From CAZSBB01 sp964605235 (GTDB taxonomy: Bacteria; Planctomycetota; Phycisphaerae; Phycisphaerales; Phycisphaeraceae), in the NCBI GenBank assembly GCA_964605235.1, contig CAZSBB010000021.1, positions 45,364 through 109,363 of the forward strand: 64,000 nt of DNA, given 5' to 3'. A program made the translations under genes and the position numbers. The notes beneath the pieces were generated by a model. The model saw only the letters and a program-made list of their open reading frames with translations. It had not been told where the DNA came from and made no database searches. The first letter of the stretch is position 1, and every line of letters starts with the position of its first letter. Shown here in pieces: positions 26,125-34,821 of the stretch.

Positions 26125-26586
26125 ATGGCTCAATTCCGTTTTCAGTATCAGACCGTGCTGCGGCAACGAGAGATGGTCGAGGAGCAGGCCCAGCGCCGCC
26201 TCGCCCAGGTGCTGCGGCAGCGCATGATCCTGCGCGACCAATTGACCCAGATGCAGCAGACCACCACAGCATCCAAGCAGCAGTTGCGCGACAGCCTGCA
26301 GGGTCGGGTGAACCTCGACAGCATTTCCACCTTCGCCCGTTACAGCGGCCAGGTGACGGTCCGGGCGCAGCAGATTGTGCGCGAGCTGGCGGGACTGGAA
26401 CAGCGCATCAGCGTCGCGCAGGCGGAACTGCTGGCGGCGACCCGCGCCCGCAAGGCATTGGAATTGCTCCAGGAACGGCAGCGGCAGCGTTGGCTGCGGC
26501 GTGCTGCGCTGCGCGAGACGGCGGAACTGGACGATCTGGCGCAGCAGGCCTTCATCCGGCAGCAGGCCCAGGAGCTTGAGGTTTGA
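26125..26586 (+). CDS. fliJ: Flagellar export protein FliJ
   Basis: A 153-residue coiled-coil protein that starts MAQFRFQYQTVLRQREMVEEQAQRRLAQVLRQ, the usual FliJ opening, and is helical to its end. FliJ sits in the FliI hexamer and contacts FlhA. Gap to fliI is 28 bases; the stop overlaps the next gene (TTGA). Sequence conservation is low, but position and pattern agree. Confidence 0.85.
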   Translation: MAQFRFQYQTVLRQREMVEEQAQRRLAQVLRQRMILRDQLTQMQQTTTASKQQLRDSLQGRVNLDSISTFARYSGQVTVRAQQIVRELAGLEQRISVAQAELLAATRARKALELLQERQRQRWLRRAALRETAELDDLAQQAFIRQQAQELEV

Positions 26587-27302
26587 AAGCGTTGTTCATG
26601 GCACTGCTGGCGTTGCTGGTGATCCACGCCCTGGCGTTGCTGGGCGGGGCCGCCTGGCTGGGTTTTACCGGGCGTTTGAGCCAGACCCGCGTCCGCGACG
26701 CCTTGGCGATCTTCCAGCCCACCTTGGCGCAGGAGAAGGAAGCTCAGGTTGCCCAGGCCCTGCTGGCGGAGGAAATGGCGGTCGCGCAGCAGGAGGAAAG
26801 GCGGCTGGAGGACGCCGCGCAGGGGCCGGTGACGGTCGCCGATCGGCTGGCGGACAACGAGCAGTCGGAGGAACTGACCCTGCGCAAAATTGAGCGGCTG
26901 AAGGAAGAAATTACCGCCTTGCAGCGCAATTTGAAGTTCACCCGCGACCAACTGGAATCCGAACGAACGCGGCTCGAAAAGCAGCGTGCGGAATTTAATC
27001 AGTTCCAGCAGGAACGCGTGCGCCAGGCCGCCGACGAGAATTTCCAGGAAGTGGTCAGCACCATCGAAAACCTCGCCCCCAAGCAGAGCAAAGCCATCGT
27101 GCTGGAAATGCTGCGCAAGGGGCAGAGCAAGGAAGTCGTGGATTTGCTGGCGGCGATGCAGTTGCGCAAGCGTGCCGCCTTGCTCGAAGCGTTCAAAGGC
27201 GAGCCGGAGGTTCGCCAGGCAGCTCAGCTCATTGATTTACTCAGGCAGCGCGGCGTGGAGATGTCGGCGGCCCTTGCCCCCACGCCGGAGACTGCTTCAT
27301 GA
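26583..27302 (+). CDS. MotE-like FliG-related membrane protein
   Basis: A 239-residue protein with one N-terminal membrane helix (about residues 5-27), a long coiled coil (85-150) and a C-terminal helical domain FQEVVSTIENLAPKQSKAIVLEMLRKGQSKEVVDLLAAMQLRKRAALLEAF, which resembles the MgtE-N/FliG-M fold of MotE proteins. MotE is a stator chaperone in other phyla and lies between fliJ and fliK as here. The TTG at 26583 overlaps the fliJ stop and has AGGAG eight bases upstream; ATG 26598 is the alternative. Confidence 0.7.
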   Translation: MKALFMALLALLVIHALALLGGAAWLGFTGRLSQTRVRDALAIFQPTLAQEKEAQVAQALLAEEMAVAQQEERRLEDAAQGPVTVADRLADNEQSEELTLRKIERLKEEITALQRNLKFTRDQLESERTRLEKQRAEFNQFQQERVRQAADENFQEVVSTIENLAPKQSKAIVLEMLRKGQSKEVVDLLAAMQLRKRAALLEAFKGEPEVRQAAQLIDLLRQRGVEMSAALAPTPETAS

Positions 27303-28522
27303 CCAGCGCTTTTGGCGCGGCCCTGCTTACCCAAACGCGATTGACGTTCCCGGCGACCCCCAGCACCACGCCGCCGGCGGAGCGTCCCGCGTTCACCCGC
27401 GCCCTCGATGACAGCCTGCGCCAGCCGGCGTCCACCGCACGCCACGATCCCCGCAGCGAGGCCCCCGGAGCTTCCGGTTCCCCCGGAGCCTCCAATGATC
27501 GCCGCCGCACGGGTCGTCGTTCCGAGCAAAGCGATTCTGCTGACGACCAGGTCAAGACCAGCGATGCCGCCGCAGGCGAGGCGTCAACGGCGGAAGCAGC
27601 GGCGGAATCCCCGGAAAATCTCGAAGCAATTGCCGAGGATGCCTCGACGACTGACGCTGCACCAGATGCTGATTCCGACGCTGCGGAGGATGCCGGTGAC
27701 GACGTGACGGCGGATGCAGACGCAGACGCCGCCGCGCAGGTGATTGCCTATCCGTTGACGCCAGCGGACCTTTCCGTGGATGTTGCCGCGCCGGAGGGCG
27801 CCAGCGTGCAAGCGCCTGTGGCGGGGCAGGCAGCACCGACTGGCAAAGGAACCACGGCCAGCAGTGACGCCAGGCAGACGGCAGCGAACAGCGGTGAATT
27901 CGCAGCCGCACTGGATACGAAAACCGCGACGCCCAACAGCCCGACACCCGCGCCCACGCCCGCCAATGCCATGACCGCCAATCCTTCAGCCGTGCTCCCG
28001 GTGACGTCCGGCGACGCCAATTCCTCGGCTTCGCAGCACCCGGCTCCCCAGGCGCCACCGCCGCCGCCCCCGACCACCGAGACCCCCGAGCAGGCGGCCA
28101 ATCTCGCCCGCGTGGCGCGGGCTTTGCGCAGCGCGCTCAACCAGCAGGGCGGTTCGGTGACGATGCGCCTGTCCCCGCCGGAGCTGGGGCTGGTGAAGAT
28201 TTCGCTGCAGGTGCAGCACGGCGTAGTGAGCGCCAGCTTCGAAGCCGAGCAGGAATCGGTACGCCATTTGCTGAGCAGCCAACTGGGCCAGCTGCGCGAA
28301 TCGCTCCAGAGCCAGGGTTTGACGGTCGAACGGGTGGACGTTCACAGTCGCCTGCTCAGTGCCTGGAGCGGAGCGCAGCAAGGCGGCCTGAACGACAGTG
28401 CGGCCGACGGACGCAGCCGCGGATCATTCGGACGCTGGCGCGGGCGCAGCTCGTCGCGCGGCGGTGGCGACCAGACAGCATTCGCCCAGACGCTGCAAAG
28501 CAGCGGTGAAGGAGGCAGCTAA
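27299..28522 (+). CDS. fliK: Flagellar hook-length control protein FliK
   Basis: A 407-residue secreted ruler protein. Residues 1-260 are low-complexity Ala/Asp/Pro/Thr-rich, as expected for the ruler. The conserved C-terminal hook-length domain follows (LARVARALRSALNQQGGSVTMRLSPPELGLVKISLQVQHGVVSASFEAEQESVRHLL, about 270-330), and the end is Arg/Ser/Gly-rich. Overlaps the previous gene by ATGA and flgD by one base (TAATG). Confidence 0.92.
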   Translation: MTSAFGAALLTQTRLTFPATPSTTPPAERPAFTRALDDSLRQPASTARHDPRSEAPGASGSPGASNDRRRTGRRSEQSDSADDQVKTSDAAAGEASTAEAAAESPENLEAIAEDASTTDAAPDADSDAAEDAGDDVTADADADAAAQVIAYPLTPADLSVDVAAPEGASVQAPVAGQAAPTGKGTTASSDARQTAANSGEFAAALDTKTATPNSPTPAPTPANAMTANPSAVLPVTSGDANSSASQHPAPQAPPPPPPTTETPEQAANLARVARALRSALNQQGGSVTMRLSPPELGLVKISLQVQHGVVSASFEAEQESVRHLLSSQLGQLRESLQSQGLTVERVDVHSRLLSAWSGAQQGGLNDSAADGRSRGSFGRWRGRSSSRGGGDQTAFAQTLQSSGEGGS

Positions 28523-28938
28523 TGTCAACCGGAGCAATCAGTGGCAGCAGCAGTTCGGCCGCCAGCGCCAGCTCGGCGTACTCGAGCATCAGCAGCGATG
28601 ACTTCATGAAGATCCTGATTTCGGAGCTGTCCAATCAGGATCCCTTCAAGCCCCAGGACTCGGCGGCCCTGCTCGAACAGCTTTCGAGCATCCGCAACAT
28701 CGAGTCGCAGTTGTCGCTGGAGAAGAACCTGCAATCGCTGGTGGACCAGAACCAGTTGGCGATGGCGGGGGGAATGATCGGCAAGCTGGTGGTGGGCAAG
28801 ACCGAGAGCAACGTGGCGGTGGAAGGGCTGGTCACGGCGATTCGCGTGCAGGATGGCAAAGCGGTGCTGGAACTGGACAACGCCCAGACGCTGCCGCTGT
28901 CGCGCGTGCTGCTGATCACCGAAGCCGACGCGGTGTGA
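28522..28938 (+). CDS. flgD: Flagellar hook capping protein FlgD (short form)
   Basis: A 138-residue hook scaffold. The conserved N-terminal region is clear (SSDDFMKILISELSNQDPFKPQDSAALLEQLSSIRNIESQ), followed by LAMAGGMIGKLVVGKT and a partial beta domain. It lacks the full Tudor/FnIII-like C-terminal domains of enteric FlgD (about 230 residues) and so is a short form, as seen in several phyla. Linked to fliK by one-base overlap. Confidence 0.92.
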   Translation: MSTGAISGSSSSAASASSAYSSISSDDFMKILISELSNQDPFKPQDSAALLEQLSSIRNIESQLSLEKNLQSLVDQNQLAMAGGMIGKLVVGKTESNVAVEGLVTAIRVQDGKAVLELDNAQTLPLSRVLLITEADAV

Positions 28939-28954
28939 GTGAAGTGGGAACGTC

Positions 28955-29239
28955 ATGGCCAACGAAGACCTGCTGCTGCGCATGCTTTCGCCGGTGGTCC
29001 GACCCGATGGGGTTTCGCCCGTCGGTCGGCAGGCGGCGCGCCAGCCGTTTGAGTCCCGGCCGTTCGAGTCGTTTTTGGATGAAGCCCGGCAAATGGACGT
29101 GACGGACGACGCAGCGCCGGCGGCGGCCAAGCCTGCCTGTGCCGCGCCGCCCGGTCTGGACAACATTGAAAATCCGCAGGTGCGCAGCCTGCTGACGAAT
29201 CTGCATCAATCCGCGCGCCGGCCCGACGCCAGCGCCTGA
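28955..29239 (+). CDS. Small protein between flgD and flgE, unrecognised
   Basis: A 94-residue protein with FESRPFESFLDEARQ near residue 33 and a C-terminal helix IENPQVRSLLTNLHQSARRP. It shares position and size with the small 'flagellar operon protein' found between flgD and flgE in many genomes, but I cannot confirm the family by sequence. Its 16-15 base gaps to both neighbours show it is part of the operon. Confidence 0.6.
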   Translation: MANEDLLLRMLSPVVRPDGVSPVGRQAARQPFESRPFESFLDEARQMDVTDDAAPAAAKPACAAPPGLDNIENPQVRSLLTNLHQSARRPDASA

Positions 29240-29253
29240 TGGGAGCATGACAC

Positions 29254-30963
29254 ATGGGTTTGACGACCTCCCTCTACACCGCCCTGACCGGCCTGAACGC
29301 CAACAGCACCGCCATTTCCATTGCCGGCAACAACATCGCCAACGCCAACACCACCGGCTTCAAGTCTTCCCGACCCGACTTTGAAACCCAGATCCTCCAG
29401 AACCTGGGCAACGGCAGCGCCCCGACTGCCGACCGCGGCGGCACCAATCCCGTGCAAGTCGGCCTGGGCACGCGGCTGGCGGGCACCACCCGCAATCTGC
29501 AGAGCGGCACGCCGCAGCTCACGGGCATCAATACCGACATGTCCATCGAAGGCGCCGGCTACTTCGTGCTCGAACACAACGGCAGCCGGTTCTACACCCG
29601 CGACGGCGCGTTCGGCATCGACACCGATCAGCGCCTGGTCAACAACAGCGGCGCCCGGGTGCAGGGCTATGGCGTGGATGCCGACTTCAACATCGTCAAC
29701 GGCATTCTCAGCGACATTTCCATCCCGCTGGGCACGCTCACCGTCGCCGAGTCCACCACCAGCGTGCGCTTTGCGGGCAATCTCAATGCCGCCGGCGACA
29801 TCGCCAGCACCGGCGCGGTCATTCGCTCCCAGACCATGTACTCCGACGCCGGCGCCACCACCGCAGCGCTCGCCACGGACCTGCTCAGTTCGCTGTTCAA
29901 CAGCAGCGGCACGCAACTGTTCGCCGATGGTGATGTCATCTCCATCAGCGGCGCCACCAAAGGCGGCGCGACGCTGCCCGGCAAGACGTTTCAGGTCGGG
30001 GCCGCCAACACCACCAGCAGCGATGATCATGGGACCACGCTCCAGGATTTCCTCACTTTCCTCGAGGAATCCTTCGGCATCGACACCAGCGTCGGCAGCG
30101 CCGGCGTGACAGTGGACAACGGCCAACTGCTCATCACCGGCAACTCCGGCACCATCAATGACATCGTCTTCGAGTCCGACAATCTGGTGGTCAATCCCAC
30201 CACCGCGCCCACCTTGCCGCTGAACCTCACCAAGGACAACGCCGCCGACGGCGAGTCGGTCCGCACCACCTTCATCATCTACGACAGCCTCGGCTCGGAA
30301 ATGATCGTCGACCTGTCCATGGTGCTCGAAAGCAAGAGCGACTCGGGCACCTCCTGGCGCTTCTATGCCCAAAGCGAAGATGACAGCGACCTCAACCGCG
30401 TGCTGGGCAACGGCACACTGAACTTCGACACCTCCGGCCGCTTCATCGCCGCCGCCGACACGGTCCTCACCATTGATCGGGCGGGCACCGGTGCGTTGAC
30501 GCCGCAGACCTTCGAACTGGAATTCGATACCCAGGATCAAGCCATCTCCGCGCTGGCGGACGACGACAGCCAACTGAATGTCACCCAGCAGGACGGCACG
30601 CCCATCGGCACGCTGGATGATTTCTCGGTCACGGAAAACGGCACCGTCGTGGGCGTGTTCTCCAATGGTCTGCTGCGCAACCTCGGGCAGATTGTCCTCG
30701 CCAAGTTCGTCAATCCCTCGGGCCTGACCGAAGTGAGCAGCAACCTGTTCGTCGAAACCGCTTCCAGCGGCTCGGCGGCGCTGGTCCAGGCGGGCAACGG
30801 CGGCACCGGGCGGGTCATCGGCCAGTCCCTCGAACTGTCCAACGTCGATCTCTCCCAGGAATTCATCAATCTCATCACCGCCACCACCGGCTTCTCCGCC
30901 AACAGCCGCGTCTTCACCACCAGCGATCGGCTCATCCAGGAACTGCTCCAGACCCTCCGCTGA
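29254..30963 (+). CDS. flgE: Flagellar hook protein FlgE
   Basis: A 569-residue hook subunit. The N-terminal rod/hook motif is LTTSLYTALTGLNANSTAISIAGNNIANANTTGFKSSRPDFETQ. The central part contains GAGYFVLEHNGSRFYTRDGAFGID and a long variable insertion (about 190-330). The C-terminal motif is VDLSQEFINLITATTGFSANSRVFTTSDRLIQELLQTLR. It is longer than the enteric protein (about 400 residues), the extra length lying in the exposed D2/D3 region. Exported after FliK/FlgD. Confidence 0.96.
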   Translation: MGLTTSLYTALTGLNANSTAISIAGNNIANANTTGFKSSRPDFETQILQNLGNGSAPTADRGGTNPVQVGLGTRLAGTTRNLQSGTPQLTGINTDMSIEGAGYFVLEHNGSRFYTRDGAFGIDTDQRLVNNSGARVQGYGVDADFNIVNGILSDISIPLGTLTVAESTTSVRFAGNLNAAGDIASTGAVIRSQTMYSDAGATTAALATDLLSSLFNSSGTQLFADGDVISISGATKGGATLPGKTFQVGAANTTSSDDHGTTLQDFLTFLEESFGIDTSVGSAGVTVDNGQLLITGNSGTINDIVFESDNLVVNPTTAPTLPLNLTKDNAADGESVRTTFIIYDSLGSEMIVDLSMVLESKSDSGTSWRFYAQSEDDSDLNRVLGNGTLNFDTSGRFIAAADTVLTIDRAGTGALTPQTFELEFDTQDQAISALADDDSQLNVTQQDGTPIGTLDDFSVTENGTVVGVFSNGLLRNLGQIVLAKFVNPSGLTEVSSNLFVETASSGSAALVQAGNGGTGRVIGQSLELSNVDLSQEFINLITATTGFSANSRVFTTSDRLIQELLQTLR

Positions 30964-31016
30964 GCGGCGTCAACCCTCAGCCTGAAAACCGTTCACCAAC
31001 GCTCGGCGCCCTTGTC

Positions 31017-31214
31017 ATGATCACCGTGACCCGGCTTAACGGGAAACAATTTGTCCTCAATGCCGAGCTCATCCGCACGGTGGAGTCCAATCCCGACACC
31101 ACCATCACGCTGTTGAACGGGGATCACTTCCTGGTGCGCGAGTCGATGCAGGACGTGGTGAAACTGGCAGTGGAGTACGGCCGAAGCCTGCGCCGCCTGC
31201 TCCCGCCGAGCTAG
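31017..31214 (+). CDS. flbD: FlbD/SwrD-family small flagellar protein
   Basis: A 65-residue protein: MITVTRLNGKQFVLNAELIRTVESNPDTTITLLNGDHFLVRESMQDVVKLAVEYGR, the signature of the FlbD/SwrD family, usually encoded between flgE and motA. In Bacillus the homologue SwrD raises torque by supporting stator function. Position here is the same. Confidence 0.9.
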   Translation: MITVTRLNGKQFVLNAELIRTVESNPDTTITLLNGDHFLVRESMQDVVKLAVEYGRSLRRLLPPS

Positions 31215-31225
31215 GCCACGTTGCT

Positions 31226-31254
31226 CAAAGTTTTCGGGGGGCAACGGCCGATAA
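31226..31254 (+). promoter_or_regulatory. FliA (sigma-28)-type promoter upstream of motA
   Basis: CAAAGTTT (31226-31233) and a perfect GCCGATAA (31247-31254) match the flagellar sigma consensus TAAAGTTT / GCCGATAA, with a 13-base gap, two longer than usual. The motA ATG follows 42 bases later. Confidence 0.55.
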
Positions 31255-31296
31255 GACGTGATACAGGGCGATGCTGCGCCCCGTGGGAGTTCGTCC

Positions 31297-32070
31297 ATGG
31301 ACCTTGGCTCGCTATTCGGATTGATCGGCACCTGGGTGCTGGTGCTCTGGGCGGTCATGTCCGGCGCCTCGCTGGCGATCTTCATCGACATTCCCTCGAT
31401 CATCATGGTCATCGGCGGTTCTTCCACGGTGACCTTCCTGTGTTTCCCGGTGGGCAACATCAAGTCGCTGCTCAAGGTCGCCCGCAAGTCGTTTTTCTAC
31501 GAGCCCAAGTCGATCCCCAAGCTGATCGAGGACATGGTGTCCTACGCCGAGATCGCCCGCCGCGACGGCATCCTGAGTCTGGAGAACGTCACCAAGGACA
31601 TCAAGGACCCGTTCATCGTCCGCGGCATCCAGATGGCGGTCGATGGCACGGACCCGGAACTGATTGAGCAGATTCTCAATACTGAGTTGGACAACCTCGC
31701 CGAGCGGCATGAGTCGGGCAAGGCGCTGTTCGATGCCCTGGGCAAGTACGCCCCGGCGTTCGGCATGATCGGCACCCTGGTCGGTCTGGTCATCATGCTC
31801 CAGAACATGGATGACCCGTCCAAGATCGGCCCGGGCATGGCGGTCGCCATCCTCACCACGCTGTACGGCGCGCTGATCTCCAACGCCATCTGCCTGCCCA
31901 TCGCCGACCGGCTGGCGCGCCGCAGCGGCGAAGAGCAGCTCTACAAGACGATCATCATCAAAGGCGTGATGGCGATTCAAAGCGGCGACAACCCGCGCAT
32001 CGTGGAACAGAAACTCAGCACCTTCCTGCCCCCCAACAGCCGCAAGGCCGCCGAACAGGAAGCCGCGTAA
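31297..32070 (+). CDS. motA: Flagellar stator protein MotA
   Basis: A 257-residue four-helix stator subunit. TM1-2 lie in residues 1-52, the cytoplasmic loop with AEIARRDGILSLENV supplies the FliG-contacting charges, and TM3-4 hold GKYAPAFGMIGTLVGLVIML and AVAILTTLYGALISNAICLP, with the proline typical of MotA. ATG 31297 has GGGAG upstream; an upstream in-frame start adds 13 unconserved residues. Forms the ion channel with the next gene. Confidence 0.96.
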   Translation: MDLGSLFGLIGTWVLVLWAVMSGASLAIFIDIPSIIMVIGGSSTVTFLCFPVGNIKSLLKVARKSFFYEPKSIPKLIEDMVSYAEIARRDGILSLENVTKDIKDPFIVRGIQMAVDGTDPELIEQILNTELDNLAERHESGKALFDALGKYAPAFGMIGTLVGLVIMLQNMDDPSKIGPGMAVAILTTLYGALISNAICLPIADRLARRSGEEQLYKTIIIKGVMAIQSGDNPRIVEQKLSTFLPPNSRKAAEQEAA

Positions 32071-32088
32071 CCCGAACCCCCGCGTAGC

Positions 32089-32106
32089 CGGCGAGCTGGC
32101 TCGCCG
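32089..32106. repeat. Small palindrome in the motA-motB gap
   Basis: CGGCGAGC-TG-GCTCGCCG, a perfect 8-bp stem with 2-base loop, inside the extended unit GTAGCCGGCGAGCTGGCTCG. It resembles a REP element rather than a terminator, since no T run follows. Confidence 0.5.
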
Positions 32107-32147
32107 CTGGAACCCGTCACTCAGGTCAACCGAACCGGCAACCCCGC

Positions 32148-32885
32148 ATGGCCCGCAAGCACAAATGTCCGCCCGCCGGCGCGCCCGAATGGGTTTTGAC
32201 CTATGGCGACATGATGTCGCTGCTGCTGTGCTTTTTCATTCTGCTGGTCGCCCTGTCGGAGATCAAGAAGGAAGACACCTACCGCGCCATCGTCGCCGAG
32301 GTCAAAAAAGCCTTCGGCATGCGCGGCGGCGGCGGCACCATGCCCACTCAGTCCAATCCGGAAATGAGCCTCATCGAGCGTCTGGAACAGAACCAGATGC
32401 AGAAGCAGAAGCTCGACCAGAAGTCCGATGCCGACGACCCCGGCATCGACGGCAAGGAAGCCACCGTCACCAAGGTCCGTGAAGGCGAACGCTACGTCGT
32501 GGGCGGGCGCATCACCTTTGAACCCGGCCGCGCCGAGTTGTCTTCGGTCGCCCAGCGCGGCCTGCGCAAGGTCGCCGAGCAATTGCGCGGCCTGGAAAAC
32601 AAGGTCGAAATCGTCGGCCACGCCGCCAGCATGGAAGTCGTCAGCGGCAGTGCCTATCCCGACCTCTGGAGCCTCAGCCACGCCCGTGCCGCAGCGGTCA
32701 TGGCGTTCCTCACCAGCGAGGACATCGGCATCCGCCCCGAACGCATTCGGCTGATCGCCGCCGCCGATCATGAACCCGTTCGTCAGAAGGTCTACACCTG
32801 GGCCCAGCAGGAGCCCAACCGCCGCGTGGAGATCTACATGGTCGAATCGCTGGTCGAGGATTTCACTCGTTCGGAGTCACATTAG
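32148..32885 (+). CDS. motB: Flagellar stator protein MotB
   Basis: A 245-residue protein with the plug/channel segment WVLTYGDMMSLLLCFFILLVAL, where D21 is the ion-binding aspartate. A linker follows, then a C-terminal OmpA-like peptidoglycan-binding domain (RITFEPGRAELSSVAQRGLRKVAEQL and SLSHARAAAVMAFLTSEDIGIRPERIRLIAAADHEP). The start follows a 77-base gap after motA. Confidence 0.96.
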   Translation: MARKHKCPPAGAPEWVLTYGDMMSLLLCFFILLVALSEIKKEDTYRAIVAEVKKAFGMRGGGGTMPTQSNPEMSLIERLEQNQMQKQKLDQKSDADDPGIDGKEATVTKVREGERYVVGGRITFEPGRAELSSVAQRGLRKVAEQLRGLENKVEIVGHAASMEVVSGSAYPDLWSLSHARAAAVMAFLTSEDIGIRPERIRLIAAADHEPVRQKVYTWAQQEPNRRVEIYMVESLVEDFTRSESH

Positions 32886-32887
32886 CC

Positions 32888-33403
32888 ATGGCCGAAGCTG
32901 CCCCCAATACGCCCCGGAAGAGCTTCCCGCTCAAGACCCTGCTGATCCTCGTCGGCGTCCTGTTGCTCGAAGGCTTGGCGGTGTCCGCCGCCTTTCTGCT
33001 GGCGGGCAAACCCGCGCAGGTGGAAGCCGACCCCAACGCGCCCGACGCCCAGGCGCTGGCGAATCAGCCCGTCGAAGAACTGGTCGTCAGCGAGAAGTTC
33101 CAGAACTCGCGCACTGGCCGGACGTATCTCTACGACACGGAAATCTACATCCTGGTCAAGCGTAAGCATCAATCGCAGGTGCAAACAAAATTGCAGGATA
33201 TGACCGCCCGGTTGACCACCGAGATTGCTACCATCTTCCGCAGCGCCGAGCCCGCCCAGCTCGATGAGCCGACGTTGGCGACCGTGACGCGGCAGGTGCA
33301 GGCCAAGCTCGACGAACTGCTGGGCAAGGATGTGGAGACCGGCGAATCGGTGGTGGACAAAGTGCTGGTGCGCAAGTGCATCAAATTCCGCGCCGACTAT
33401 TAA
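32888..33403 (+). CDS. fliL: Flagellar basal body-associated protein FliL
   Basis: A 171-residue single-pass protein: cytoplasmic N-terminus, TM near residues 18-38 (LKTLLILVGVLLLEGLAVSAAFLLAG), and a periplasmic stomatin-like domain ending KVLVRKCIKFRADY. FliL rings the stator. It begins two bases after motB. In most operons fliM follows; here fliN does. Confidence 0.88.
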   Translation: MAEAAPNTPRKSFPLKTLLILVGVLLLEGLAVSAAFLLAGKPAQVEADPNAPDAQALANQPVEELVVSEKFQNSRTGRTYLYDTEIYILVKRKHQSQVQTKLQDMTARLTTEIATIFRSAEPAQLDEPTLATVTRQVQAKLDELLGKDVETGESVVDKVLVRKCIKFRADY

Positions 33404-33438
33404 AACCAGACGCAGCGAACGCCAAGGATGGTGTGGCG

Positions 33439-33897
33439 ATGGCAGAGAAAAGCAAATCAGAAACGTCCGACGCCCAGGCCGAAGCCGACGCCCTGATGGC
33501 GCAGGCATTGGAGGAGGCGCAGGCTTCGGTGGACGAACTGCGCGAGCTGTCGGATGACGATGCGGATGCCGCCGACGGCGCTGCGGGCTTTACCGTCAGT
33601 CGTGGACCCGCCGGGATCGAACTGCTCAGCGACGTGGACCTGGATGTGTCCATCGAGCTGGGCCGCACCCACATGCTGCTGGAGGACGTGCTCAAACTGG
33701 CGTCGGGCAGCGTGGTGGAGTTGAACAAGCTGGCGGGCGATCCGGTGGACGTGTACGTCAACAATCGGCTGGTGGCGCGCGGCGAAGTGCTGGTGCTCAA
33801 CGACAACTTCTGCATCCGCATCAGCGAAATTGTCGCGGACCTGGCGGAGCAGGCGCAGGCGGCGATGCGCAATCAGTCGGAGTCGGGCGCCGCCTAG
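33439..33897 (+). CDS. fliN: Flagellar motor switch protein FliN
   Basis: A 152-residue C-ring protein. The acidic N-terminal 55 residues are unconserved. The SpoA domain follows: LLSDVDLDVSIELGRTHMLLEDVLKLASGSVVELNKLAGDPVDVYVNNRLVARGEVLVLNDNFCIRISEIV. It contains only one SpoA domain and no FliM N-terminal or middle domain, so it does not replace FliM by fusion. ATG 33439 has AAGGA upstream. Confidence 0.95.
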   Translation: MAEKSKSETSDAQAEADALMAQALEEAQASVDELRELSDDDADAADGAAGFTVSRGPAGIELLSDVDLDVSIELGRTHMLLEDVLKLASGSVVELNKLAGDPVDVYVNNRLVARGEVLVLNDNFCIRISEIVADLAEQAQAAMRNQSESGAA

Positions 33898-33911
33898 GTT
33901 GGGATGATGAA

Positions 33912-33936
33912 ACGGCAGGGCAGGATGCCCTGTCGT
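33912..33936. repeat. Hairpin with AGGAT loop between fliN and fliO
   Basis: ACGGCAGGGC-AGGAT-GCCCTGTCGT, a 10-bp stem with one G-T pair. Its loop matches that of the hairpin at 16397-16411. No T run follows, so a REP-like repeat is more likely than a terminator. Confidence 0.5.
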
Positions 33937-33996
33937 GGCTGGACCCCGTGACGCCGGAGGCGCGCGGGACAGGATGGAAAAAGGCCAGGAGGGCCG

Positions 33997-34821
33997 ATGC
34001 CTCATCGAGGCGACAACACGTTGCTCATGCTGCTCACCGTGGCGTTGCTCGGTGGGCTGTTGACGCGCGCTCAGGCCGCGGGAGCCGGCGATGATCGGCT
34101 GACGCGTCTGGCGCAGCAGTTCACCGATGCCGCCGCCCCCGCCCCGGCATCGACGCAGCGTCCCGCCCGGTCGCCGGCCGCGACGCCGTTGGTCGCCCCC
34201 GTTGCACCTGTTGTTGCCGCCGCACCCGTGGCCGCGCCCATGGCGCCGGCGTCGCCCGAAGCGCTGCCGCTGGGGCCGGTGGATGCCGCCGGGAATCTGC
34301 TCAATCCCACCAACACTCGGGCGGACGACACCACTTCGCCCTGGATGCTCAGCACGCTGACCGCGCTGGGGCTGGTGCTGGGGCTGATCCTCGCCCTGCG
34401 CTGGGCGCTGCTGAAAATGAGCGGGCGCGGCAACGCCATGGCGGCAGGCAGCGCGGCCGGCGTGGGCGTCGAACTGCTCGCCCGCACCAGCATCGCACCG
34501 CGCCAGGCGGTCCTCCTCTTGCGTGTCGGGCAGCGCATCCTGATCGTCGGTGAGTCGCAGGCGGGCCTGCAGCCGCTGGGACAGATGGATGACCCGGAGG
34601 AAATCGGCCAGGTCCTCGCCGCGGTCACCGCCACCCGCAACCAGCGCTTCGGCGGCGCGTTCGGCAACTGGCTCGAACGCGCGTCCAGCGCTTACTTCCA
34701 CGGCCAAACCCCCGCCGACGAAGGCGCTGACGTTCATGAAGCCCATCTCGACCACGCCCGCGATCGGCTCTCGAACCTGCTGGCGCGGGTCAAGCAGATG
34801 GGCAAGGGAGGTGACGCATGA
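33997..34821 (+). CDS. fliO: Flagellar biosynthesis protein FliO
   Basis: A 274-residue protein with an N-terminal signal-like hydrophobic segment (LLMLLTVALLGGLLTRAQAA), an Ala/Pro-rich periplasmic stretch, one membrane helix near residues 110-132 (MLSTLTALGLVLGLILALRWALL) and the FliO cytoplasmic domain VELLARTSIAPRQAVLLLRVGQRILIVGES. FliO helps assemble the FliP ring. Longer than the enteric form (about 120). Overlaps fliP by ATGA. Confidence 0.85.
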   Translation: MPHRGDNTLLMLLTVALLGGLLTRAQAAGAGDDRLTRLAQQFTDAAAPAPASTQRPARSPAATPLVAPVAPVVAAAPVAAPMAPASPEALPLGPVDAAGNLLNPTNTRADDTTSPWMLSTLTALGLVLGLILALRWALLKMSGRGNAMAAGSAAGVGVELLARTSIAPRQAVLLLRVGQRILIVGESQAGLQPLGQMDDPEEIGQVLAAVTATRNQRFGGAFGNWLERASSAYFHGQTPADEGADVHEAHLDHARDRLSNLLARVKQMGKGGDA

